Shown in pieces: positions 1-6,006 of a stretch of 6,006 nt of DNA. The DNA lies in the NCBI GenBank assembly GCA_015064195.1, contig SVSO01000182.1:1-6006 (forward strand). Reading direction: 5' to 3'. Every line of letters begins with the position of its first letter. Position 1 is the first letter of the stretch. The stretch comes from Oscillospiraceae bacterium (GTDB lineage Bacteria > Bacillota_A > Clostridia > Oscillospirales > CAG-272). A program made the translations under genes and the position numbers. Under the pieces are notes generated by a model. That model saw only the letters and a list, made by a program, of their open reading frames with translations. It ran no database searches and had not been told where the DNA came from.

Positions 1-95
1 TTGTCGGCCTTGCACTGGTGTACAACCTTGACAAGAAGACCCTTGCCAAGATGAACGCTGAGCTGGGACGCAACACCGAATCGGAAGCCGGCTGA
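1..95 (+). CDS. C-terminal end of probable GPH-family sugar:cation symporter (partial)
   Basis: An open frame enters from the left edge (first full codon at 3) and ends at TGA 93-95, giving 30 residues. It starts with a short hydrophobic stretch (VGLALVYNLD), followed by a charged helix-like tail (KKTLAKMNAELGRN) and a small polar end. A last membrane helix running into 'Y-x-L-D-x-K' and a short amphipathic cytoplasmic tail is the usual ending of MelB-like glycoside-pentoside-hexuronide:cation symporters of Firmicutes, which would sit in the cytoplasmic membrane and import sugars or glycosides. The cytoplasmic glycosidase gene 124 nt downstream on the same strand fits this role. Only the tail is visible, so another multi-helix transporter remains possible. 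A probable terminator follows the stop codon by about 22 nt. Confidence 0.6.
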   Translation, partial: VGLALVYNLDKKTLAKMNAELGRNTESEAG

Positions 96-117
96 GTCTG
101 ACCTCTTTGTAAAACCT

Positions 118-156
118 CCGGCGTTCGATGACAAATGGCATTCGGACGCCGGTTTT
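118..156 (+). terminator. Probable intrinsic terminator after the transporter gene
   Basis: The left arm 118-130 (CCGGCGTTCGATG) pairs with 139-152 (CATTCGGACGCCGG). There are 13 pairs, one G-T wobble (125/145) and one bulged T (141), closing an 8-nt loop (131-138). TTTT follows at 153-156. The A run at 111-114 could also pair with that T run in the opposite direction. The position, 22 nt past the upstream stop codon, suits transcription termination. The T tract is short, so partial read-through into the glycosidase gene is likely. Confidence 0.6.
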
Positions 157-172
157 CGGACGATTCACCCAA

Positions 173-190
173 AGGGCGGGGCACCGCCTT
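173..190 (+). other. Small GC-rich hairpin in the GH2 leader
   Basis: Bases 173-179 (AGGGCGG) can pair with 184-190 (CCGCCTT), including one G-T wobble, around a GGCA loop (180-183). A competing pairing of GCGGG (176-180) with CCCGC (192-196) is also possible. It lies about 20-35 nt before the ribosome binding site at 209-212. No T run follows, so it is not a terminator. It may be a leader structure or merely a product of GC-rich sequence. I found no convincing -35/-10 promoter pair in 96-219. Confidence 0.25.
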
Positions 191-208
191 GCCCGCAGTC
201 AACGAAAT

Positions 209-212
209 GGAG
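209..212 (+). promoter_or_regulatory. Ribosome binding site of the GH2 gene
   Basis: GGAG, followed by AAAAATT, lies 7 nt before GTG at 220. This standard Shine-Dalgarno spacing supports the GTG as the true start. The next in-frame methionine codon lies about 40 codons inside the sugar-binding domain and would remove conserved residues. Confidence 0.75.
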
Positions 213-219
213 AAAAATT

Positions 220-2481
220 GTGAGAAATATTCTGAATCTGAACCGCGAATGGCTCTTTATCAAAAACACCACGGACATTACCCTTCGCGAAGGCGAAACG
301 GTCAATCTCCCCCACTCATGGAATGCCGAGGACGGCATGGACGGCGGCAACGACTACTTCCGCGGCTCCTGCCTCTATGTGAAGACGCTGGAGAAGGCGT
401 CGCTTCCCGAAGCTGATCGCTATTTCCTCGAATTCCGCGGCGCGAATTCCTCCGCCGATGTTCATGTGGGCGGCAAGCATCTGGCGCATCATGACGGCGG
501 CTATTCCACGTGGCGCGTGGACATCACCGACGCGATCACCGACAAGACCGAAATCGCAGTGGTGGTGGACAATTCCCCGAACGACACCGTTTATCCGCAG
601 ATGGCGGACTTCACCTTCTACGGTGGTCTGTACCGCGACGTGAACCTGATCGCGGTAAACAATACCCACTTCGATCTGGAATATTTCGGCGGAAACGGTC
701 TTATGATCACCCCTGCCATCGACGGCAAGGATGCCAAAGTGGCAGTCGAAGTTTTCGCGAAGAATCTTGCACCGGAGCACAGAATCGTCTGCACCATCCT
801 CGATAAAGAGGGCAATGTATGCGCAAGAAGCGAATCCTCCGACACCAAGGCGGAGCTTACTTTGAAGGATGTGCATCTGTGGCACGGACGCCGCGATCCC
901 TATCTGTACACCTGCCGCGCTGAGATCACAGACGGCGAAACGGTCATCGACTGTGTAACAAGCCGCTTCGGATGCCGCTCCTACAAGGTAGACCCGGAGA
1001 ACGGCTTCATCCTCAACGGCGAGGAATATCCTCTCCGCGGCGTATCCCGCCATCAGGACAGAATCGGCTTTGGCAATGCGCTTCTGCCTGAGCATCACGC
1101 GGAGGATATTGACCTGATCATGGAAGTGGGCGCGACCACCATCCGTCTGGCCCATTATCAGCACAATCAGTATTTCTACGACCTCTGCGACGAGAAGGGC
1201 CTTGTCATCTGGGCGGAGATCCCCTACATCTCCAAGCATATGCCCGGCGGACGGGAGAATACCATCTCTCAGATGAAGGAACTGATCACTCAGAACTACA
1301 ACCATGCTTCCATCGTGGTATGGGGACTTTCCAACGAGATCTCCATCGGCGGCTCGGATGATGATCTTTTGGAGAATCACCGCATCCTCAACGATCTGGT
1401 GCATGAGATGGACAAGACTCGTCTGACCACCATCGCGGCCGTTTCCATGTGCAGCATGGATGACCCCTATCTGCAGATCCCGGATCTGGTTTCCTACAAC
1501 CATTATTTTGGCTGGTACGGCGGCGACACGTCCATGAACGGCCCGTGGTTTGACAAATTCCATGAAAAGCATCCGAACATTCCGATCGGCTGCTCGGAGT
1601 ATGGCTGTGAGGCGCTCAACTGGCACACCAGCGAACCGAAGCAGGGCGACTATACGGAAGAATATCAGGCGTACTATCATGAGGAGCTGATCCGTCAGCT
1701 GTTCAGCCGCAAGTTCATATGGGCGACCCATGTCTGGAATATGTTCGACTTCGGCGCGGATGCACGTTCCGAGGGCGGCGAAAACGGTCAGAACCACAAG
1801 GGTCTTGTGACCATCGACAGAAAGTACAAGAAGGACGCCTTCTATGCATACAAGGCATGGCTGTCCGACGATCCTTTCGTCCATCTCTGCGGTAAGCGTT
1901 ACGTTGACCGCGTGGAGGATGTGACCAAGGTGACGGTATACTCCAATCTGCCGGAGGTGGAGCTGTTTGTCAACGGCGAAAGCATCGGCAAAAAGAGCGC
2001 AGAGGATCATTTCTTCTACTTCGACGTGAAGAATGAAGGCGAAACCACCATTGTTGCCAAGGCGGGCGAATTCACCGACGAGGGCAAGATCCGCAAGGTT
2101 GCGGAGCGCAACATGGACTATGTGCTGAAGGAAGTCGGCGCAGTGCTCAACTGGTTTGACGTGGTTGAGGTGGAAGGCCGCTTCTCGCTCAACGACAAGA
2201 TCTCCGACATCATGGAGTCGAAGATGGGCAAGCTGTGGTTCCTCGGCGTGGGTCTCAAGATCAAGAAGAAGATGGACGCCAATAAGAAGAGCGGCGAAAA
2301 GAAGGCCGGCGGCTTTGAGGTGGATCTCAAGGCAGACGGCGGCCTCATGCAGATGATGGGCGGCTTCACGGTGCTCAGACTGACCAGCATGATGGGCATG
2401 ATGAACATTTCCTTCACCAAGGAAGAACTGCTCAAGATGAACCGCAAGCTCAACCGCATCCGCAAGCCCAAGAAAAAGTAA
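220..2481 (+). CDS. Glycoside hydrolase family 2 protein, beta-galactosidase-like, with extra C-terminal module
   Basis: A 753-residue protein starting at GTG. It has no signal peptide or membrane segment, so it should act in the cytoplasm, hydrolysing terminal beta-linked sugars by a retaining mechanism. Domains in order: N-terminal jelly-roll sugar-binding domain (about 1-150, with LPHSW at 30-34), Ig-like sandwich (about 150-250), TIM barrel (about 255-555) and a second Ig-like domain (about 565-630). The barrel carries RHQDRIGFGNAL (R277-H278), RLAHY (309-313), the acid/base motif SNE with E373, and SEYG with probable nucleophile E460. The 87-residue gap between the two glutamates is normal for GH2. 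Residues 632-753 form an added module: FSLNDKISDIM, a Lys-rich linker (680-695), then a Met-rich segment with eight Met in 708-753 and a basic KKK end. The overall pattern is that of gut-Clostridia beta-galactosidase-like GH2 enzymes. However, N525-x-K527 resembles the acid-sugar NxK motif of beta-glucuronidases, so the substrate is unsettled. The upstream transporter tail suggests uptake and cleavage work together. Confidence 0.93.
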   Translation: MRNILNLNREWLFIKNTTDITLREGETVNLPHSWNAEDGMDGGNDYFRGSCLYVKTLEKASLPEADRYFLEFRGANSSADVHVGGKHLAHHDGGYSTWRVDITDAITDKTEIAVVVDNSPNDTVYPQMADFTFYGGLYRDVNLIAVNNTHFDLEYFGGNGLMITPAIDGKDAKVAVEVFAKNLAPEHRIVCTILDKEGNVCARSESSDTKAELTLKDVHLWHGRRDPYLYTCRAEITDGETVIDCVTSRFGCRSYKVDPENGFILNGEEYPLRGVSRHQDRIGFGNALLPEHHAEDIDLIMEVGATTIRLAHYQHNQYFYDLCDEKGLVIWAEIPYISKHMPGGRENTISQMKELITQNYNHASIVVWGLSNEISIGGSDDDLLENHRILNDLVHEMDKTRLTTIAAVSMCSMDDPYLQIPDLVSYNHYFGWYGGDTSMNGPWFDKFHEKHPNIPIGCSEYGCEALNWHTSEPKQGDYTEEYQAYYHEELIRQLFSRKFIWATHVWNMFDFGADARSEGGENGQNHKGLVTIDRKYKKDAFYAYKAWLSDDPFVHLCGKRYVDRVEDVTKVTVYSNLPEVELFVNGESIGKKSAEDHFFYFDVKNEGETTIVAKAGEFTDEGKIRKVAERNMDYVLKEVGAVLNWFDVVEVEGRFSLNDKISDIMESKMGKLWFLGVGLKIKKKMDANKKSGEKKAGGFEVDLKADGGLMQMMGGFTVLRLTSMMGMMNISFTKEELLKMNRKLNRIRKPKKK

Positions 2482-2490
2482 GAATAAACG

Positions 2491-2523
2491 ACAGGAGGCA
2501 TCGCTTTATGCGGTGCCTCCTGT
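2491..2523. terminator. Probable bidirectional intrinsic terminator between convergent genes
   Basis: ACAGGAGGCATCGC (2491-2504) pairs with GCGGTGCCTCCTGT (2510-2523): 14 continuous pairs with one G-T wobble around a TTTAT loop. On the + strand it begins 9 nt after the glycosidase stop and is followed by TTGATTT. On the - strand it comes 19 nt after the oxidoreductase stop and is followed by a T-rich run (CGTTTATTCTTACTTTTT). The sole hairpin between two converging genes, with T-rich flanks on both sides, fits a shared terminator. The - direction has the better T tract. Confidence 0.85.
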
Positions 2524-2542
2524 TTGATTTGTGCAATTTTAA

Positions 2543-4867
2543 TCAGTCTACGCTGATTTCGTATACGCCTGCCTGCGCACCGGGTTCCCATGTGCGGCAA
2601 ACCACCAGCTCCAGTGCATCGGCGCGGACGGATCCGGAAAGCGGAATCCTCACGAACCGGTGATAGTTTCCGGTGACGGACTGCTCATGAACCACCGCGC
2701 CGTCACGCCGCAGGATCAGCCGGAAATCCGCCACGCACTGTGCGGATGCACGTTTGTTGCATTCATACGGCATTTCGTGAGCCGTGCGGGTCAGCGTGTC
2801 AAAGGTGACGGAAACTGCGGATACTTCGCGCGGGTTATCCCATGTCATCCGGAGGGATGCGGGCAGCTGTTCCGGCATCCACATATTGACCGGATTGGTG
2901 GAAAAACGGCGGCTGATGCCGGAGGTGACGTTGACCGCTTCGCCGAACCGCGGTGCGGGAGTCAGCCTGTAAATGAGACTGCCGGGCACGGCGGTATAGG
3001 TGCCTGCATCGCTGTCGATATTGTCCACGCGGCGCACATAGGGATAAAAACGATCCACTGCGGCGGCGTGCGTATCCTCGCTGTCCGAATGGAGGAAGAT
3101 CAGCAGACGGTCGGCGTCGTTGCGCGGATCTTTTTCGTCGAGGGTCAGGGACAGGTCAAAATCCACAAACTGATCGGCGTTTGCCGGAAGAATGGCCTCT
3201 GCGGATTTCAGGCGCATGAACTGCTTTTCGTTCCAGTCACTGCCCCATTCCGTCTCGTTGCGGCCTTTGAAGTAGGTAAAATAGGGCGGGAACGGACGAA
3301 GCTGGTAGGGAATATCCGGATGGTAGCGGAAGATCTCAAGGGTGATCCTTGCCGATCGTTCGCTGCCGTTTTTCATGCGGACTGAGATGCTGTCAAACTT
3401 CTTTCCGAAATCCCACAGCTCCATACCGAGACCGTTTTCCATGGAAAGCCAGCGATCCGGTGCATCGGGGATTCCGTAGGATTTCTCGCTGTCGGCGGAT
3501 ATCGATGCATCGCCGATACCGCGGCGAACAACGCCCGGGATGGCGGCATCGTGGCGGAGCAGTGTCTGCTGCAGCTCGTCCATATGGGAAAGATACAGCT
3601 CACGGCAGGTGCAGTCGTGGCGTTTGCAGAGAGCTGCGGCGGCACCTGCAGCCTGACCGACGGTGGCAAGTGTCCGCTGGAGGCGAACCGTTCCGTGGCC
3701 CATGTGGGATGCGCTGAGCAGTCGGGAAGCGAACAGCAGATTGTCCACGTCCCTGGAATAGATGGAGCGATAGGGAATGGTGTACACCTGCGGCACGCTG
3801 TGATAGACGATCTTCACGTATTCCGGCGATTCGGGGCGGGGATGATGCACATCCAGCGCAAAGCCGCCGTAAGCGATGGCATCGGGGAAAATGCGTCCGG
3901 CTTCCGCATCGTTCTGCGTGAAGGTGTAATCGCCCCAGAAGCGGCGGGATTCACGCTTGGCGGGACGAGGACTCACCCAAAGCAGCTCCCAGTTGCGGGA
4001 TTCTTCCACAAATGCCACATTTTTGATGCGGTTCCATGCGCTGTAGAGATGGCCCAGCAGACGGTCGTAGATCACCGCATCATCCTCAATGGTATCGATC
4101 TCGCCGCCGGTCTCTGTGGGATAGAAGAAGCGCAGGGTTTCGTGAGGCTGGGGGCGGAAATTGAGCATTCCGCCATATCCCGGCTCAAAGGGAGGAATGT
4201 CCTCCGGCGGGATGAATTCCACCGGTTTCCCCGTATTGCGGACGATGGCGACAAGGCTGGTGCCCATGGTGATGCTGTCGGCCACCTCGGGGGCGTCCCG
4301 TTCATCGTATTCCGCGCGGGCTTCCCGTCCCATGCGCCAACCGGCACCGGCCAGCGCGGACACATTGCCGTCGCCGGTGTCGTCGATGACTGAGCCGGTC
4401 ACATTGATTCGCACCGATTTGTAGCTGGCGGTGTCTTCACACAGCACCGCCGTGATCCGCCGGTGATCGCCGTCCGTCTCCACCTCCGGCGAGTGGGCAT
4501 AATGGGAGCGCAGGACTTTGACTCCTGCATCCTTCAAGGCTTTATTCAGCACCCGATCCCAGCCAATGTTGATGTTATAGTGATGGTCGTGGGAATGGGT
4601 CTTGGATGCTGTGTATGCCGCCTGTTCGATCAGCTCTCCGGGAATGCCGACGGATGCCATGTAGGGGTGGAAACGATGACCGTCGGAGGGATGGACACCC
4701 ACATCCGGGCCGCAGTTGCCGCCGAGGACGTTGGAACGCTCCACCAGAATAACGGATGCGCCGAGACGTGCTGCCTGAATTGCCGCACAGACACCGGGAA
4801 AGCCGCCGCCCATGACCAATACGTCAGCGGTGTATTCTTTCATCGGAGGATTGATGATCTGCTTCAT
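2543..4867 (-). CDS. FAD-dependent oxidoreductase (FAD_oxidored type) with C-terminal beta-sandwich region
   Basis: A 774-residue protein with no signal peptide, so probably cytoplasmic. The N-terminal Rossmann motif is clear: VLVMGGGFPG (G20-x-G22-x-x-G25), with E43 ending the second strand to hold the FAD ribose, then GGNC at 49-52. A second flavin motif, DDTGDG, lies at 162-167. The typical closing segment NLLFASRLLSASHMGHGTVRLQRTLATVGQAAGAAAAL spans about 376-413. Together these place it in the FAD_oxidored (Pfam PF12831-like) group, often found in polysaccharide and plant-sugar loci but with few known reactions. Residues about 455-635 look beta-rich. Residues 640-774 resemble a galactose-binding/discoidin-like sandwich (AVNVTSGISRRFSTNPVNMW, then a GNYHRF strand). 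ATG at 4865-4867 lies 8 nt after the stop of the binding-protein gene. The only Shine-Dalgarno-like bases (AAAGG) are about 12 nt upstream, so coupled translation is likely. M9 is an alternative start with a poor upstream site. The substrate, perhaps a sugar or glycoside hydroxyl, is inference only. Confidence 0.88.
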   Translation of the reverse strand: MKQIINPPMKEYTADVLVMGGGFPGVCAAIQAARLGASVILVERSNVLGGNCGPDVGVHPSDGHRFHPYMASVGIPGELIEQAAYTASKTHSHDHHYNINIGWDRVLNKALKDAGVKVLRSHYAHSPEVETDGDHRRITAVLCEDTASYKSVRINVTGSVIDDTGDGNVSALAGAGWRMGREARAEYDERDAPEVADSITMGTSLVAIVRNTGKPVEFIPPEDIPPFEPGYGGMLNFRPQPHETLRFFYPTETGGEIDTIEDDAVIYDRLLGHLYSAWNRIKNVAFVEESRNWELLWVSPRPAKRESRRFWGDYTFTQNDAEAGRIFPDAIAYGGFALDVHHPRPESPEYVKIVYHSVPQVYTIPYRSIYSRDVDNLLFASRLLSASHMGHGTVRLQRTLATVGQAAGAAAALCKRHDCTCRELYLSHMDELQQTLLRHDAAIPGVVRRGIGDASISADSEKSYGIPDAPDRWLSMENGLGMELWDFGKKFDSISVRMKNGSERSARITLEIFRYHPDIPYQLRPFPPYFTYFKGRNETEWGSDWNEKQFMRLKSAEAILPANADQFVDFDLSLTLDEKDPRNDADRLLIFLHSDSEDTHAAAVDRFYPYVRRVDNIDSDAGTYTAVPGSLIYRLTPAPRFGEAVNVTSGISRRFSTNPVNMWMPEQLPASLRMTWDNPREVSAVSVTFDTLTRTAHEMPYECNKRASAQCVADFRLILRRDGAVVHEQSVTGNYHRFVRIPLSGSVRADALELVVCRTWEPGAQAGVYEISVD

Positions 4868-4875
4868 GATGAAAA

Positions 4876-6006
4876 TCAGCCTTTCTTGCCGTAGGATTTG
4901 TAGGATTCGATGAGTGCTTCGAGATTGGCTTCATAGCCGGGCTTGCGGGACTCAAAGGAGGATGCCTGCAGCTTGTTCGTTGCATAAAGCGCGAACATTT
5001 CGGAAACGATGCCGCTGGATGAGAAGATGGCGGTGTTGCAGTGGCCGAAGTTGAAATATCTGCCCTCGCGGATGATGTCCAGCATTTCCTCGGATTCGGT
5101 ATCGCGGGTCAGCTTGTGGGTGAGCGCCACATCGTAGAATGCGGGGATGACGGTACGATAGCCTTCCGCCGCCAGCGCTTCCAGGATCAGACCGCTGGAT
5201 GCTTCGTCCTTCACCAACGAAGGTACACCGAATACGGTGTTGGTTTCCAGTACGTGGGTGGTGTACTGCTTCTGATTTTCATCGAATTTCGGATAGGGAA
5301 GGATGCCGAAATCGTATTCCAGATTGCGGAGGGTGGTGACTTCCGCCAGCGTCTGGGTCATGAACAGCGCATGACCGTTGGTGAACAGCTCATTGAGCTT
5401 GGCAGTGGTCACTTCCGTCGCACCGTTGGGGATCATGAACACATCGTCGCCGGTGTGCAGAAATGCGGAGAGAATATCCAGCTTTTCGTTCATATCCGCG
5501 TTGAAGAAGGTGAGGACAGGATCACCGTCATCGCCGAATTCGGTGACAGTCATGCCGTAAGCGGAGATGAAGCCTTGTGTCATGAGGGGACTTGTGAGCC
5601 AGCCGTACTGATCGTTCTCATCCATGACGGAATCGCCGTTGAGATCGGTGGTAACGCCGGAATCGGCGATCATTTTTACCATGGTGTCATGCGTCCACTT
5701 GCCGGAACGAACCAGATCGTAGGGATTCTCCAGCTTGTAATCCGCCAGCAGTTCCTTGTTGAAATAGATGACGTTCATGTTGTTGATGGCAGTGATGGCG
5801 ATGTCACCGGTGATGAGGAACAGCTTGCCATCGTAGGTAACATTTTCCACGAACAGGCGCGACCACCACGGCTGTGCGAGATCCACGTGCTCCACATCGT
5901 AAAGATTGGCGAAGAGGCCCTCCGGCGCATAGGCAAACAGCTGATTTTCCGCGCCTGCGACCAGATCGTAGTCCATCGTTCCGGACAGAACGCTGGATTC
6001 GATGTG
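4876..6006 (-). CDS. ABC transporter sugar-binding protein, N-terminus beyond the window (partial)
   Basis: The frame is open from the right edge (codon 6004-6006) to TGA at 4876-4878, giving 376 residues. The ATG at 5974-5976 is internal: in-frame codons continue before it (HIESSVLSGT), and the family motif S-V-x-S-G-x-x-D-Y-D-L-V spans it. Family features are TYDGKLFLITGD, NVIYFNKELL with a following NPYDLVRSGKWTHD, and the late NGHALFMTQTLAEVTTLR, DFGILPYPKFDENQKQY and ETNTVFGVP segments, typical of extracellular carbohydrate-binding lipoproteins of ABC importers. Visible residues 121-132 (DLNGDSVMDEND) form an EF-hand-like 12-residue loop, probably calcium-binding. A signal peptide and lipobox cysteine are expected in the missing N-terminal part, roughly 60-100 residues by family length. 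No permease gene separates it from the oxidoreductase downstream, so any permeases must be upstream, outside the window, or elsewhere. The ligand is probably an oligosaccharide, but no residue here fixes it. Confidence 0.87.
   Translation of the reverse strand, partial: HIESSVLSGTMDYDLVAGAENQLFAYAPEGLFANLYDVEHVDLAQPWWSRLFVENVTYDGKLFLITGDIAITAINNMNVIYFNKELLADYKLENPYDLVRSGKWTHDTMVKMIADSGVTTDLNGDSVMDENDQYGWLTSPLMTQGFISAYGMTVTEFGDDGDPVLTFFNADMNEKLDILSAFLHTGDDVFMIPNGATEVTTAKLNELFTNGHALFMTQTLAEVTTLRNLEYDFGILPYPKFDENQKQYTTHVLETNTVFGVPSLVKDEASSGLILEALAAEGYRTVIPAFYDVALTHKLTRDTESEEMLDIIREGRYFNFGHCNTAIFSSSGIVSEMFALYATNKLQASSFESRKPGYEANLEALIESYKSYGKKG

Noticed and set aside
135..416. 93-codon + strand frame overlapping the GH2 start
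   Set aside because: Its start lies inside the loop and right arm of the probable terminator, it has no ribosome site, and it overlaps the GH2 N-terminal domain in another frame.
316..2010. Long 564-codon open frame on the - strand opposite the GH2 gene
   Set aside because: Its translation has no recognisable domain, no ribosome site was seen, and it lies wholly inside a gene with clear catalytic motifs. GC-biased codon use in the real gene keeps the opposite frame open.
2113..2481. GH2 C-terminal extension as a frameshift or read-through artefact
   Set aside because: Codon use and base composition stay the same as in the preceding region, the segment has helix-like patterning, and the stop is followed at once by a terminator.
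2118..2600. 160-codon - strand frame across the convergent gap
   Set aside because: It runs through the terminator hairpin and overlaps the ends of both real genes, and its protein has no recognisable features.
3604..3627. Cys cluster (C414-x4-C419-x-C421) in the oxidoreductase as a metal or Fe-S site
   Set aside because: It lies in a helix-like stretch right after the flavin domain's closing motif, with no fourth ligand and no known cluster spacing. Chance is the simpler explanation.
2660..4393. Open frames on the + strand (2660-3385 and 3551-4393) opposite the oxidoreductase
   Set aside because: Both are antisense to a gene with intact flavin motifs. Their translations show no family features and no operon context.
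5974..5976. ATG as the start of the binding protein
   Set aside because: The frame stays open to the window edge, and residues before this ATG fit the conserved S-V-x-S-G-x-x-D-Y-D family motif, so the real start lies outside.
1..6006. CRISPR array, insertion sequence, phage, defence or toxin-antitoxin system
   Set aside because: No repeated units, terminal inverted repeats, transposase motifs or small paired genes were seen on either strand. All long stretches are accounted for by sugar-metabolism genes.

Overview
The window looks like part of a carbohydrate-utilisation region from an anaerobic Firmicute, most likely an uncultured gut or rumen Clostridia (Oscillospiraceae/Lachnospiraceae-like). 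This is inferred from the moderately GC-rich coding sequence, the close resemblance of the glycoside hydrolase to gut-Clostridia GH2 enzymes, a sugar solute-binding protein carrying an Asp-rich calcium-type loop, and the GGAG ribosome binding site. No rRNA, tRNA or species marker is present, so the placement is tentative.

Layout: (1) positions 1-95, + strand, hold the last 30 codons of a gene whose tail resembles GPH-family sugar:cation symporters (MelB-like). (2) Positions 96-219 are a short intergenic stretch with a probable intrinsic terminator at 118-156, a small second hairpin, and the ribosome binding site of the next gene. (3) Positions 220-2481, + strand, encode a complete cytoplasmic GH2 glycosidase with both catalytic glutamates and an extra Met/Lys-rich C-terminal module. 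(4) Positions 2491-2523 form a strong hairpin between convergent genes, probably a two-way terminator. (5) Positions 2543-4867, - strand, encode a complete FAD-dependent oxidoreductase with a C-terminal beta-sandwich region. (6) Positions 4876-6006, - strand, hold most of an ABC-transporter sugar-binding protein whose N-terminus lies beyond the right edge. It sits 8 nt upstream of the oxidoreductase, so the two probably share an mRNA.

The two convergent units each pair an uptake component with an intracellular enzyme: symporter tail plus GH2, and ABC binding protein plus oxidoreductase. A reasonable inference is that oligosaccharides or glycosides are imported and processed in the cytoplasm. 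The substrate cannot be read from the sequence. I see no CRISPR array, mobile element, phage gene, toxin-antitoxin pair or defence system. The least understood parts are the oxidoreductase and the GH2 C-terminal module. The rest is ordinary accessory sugar metabolism.
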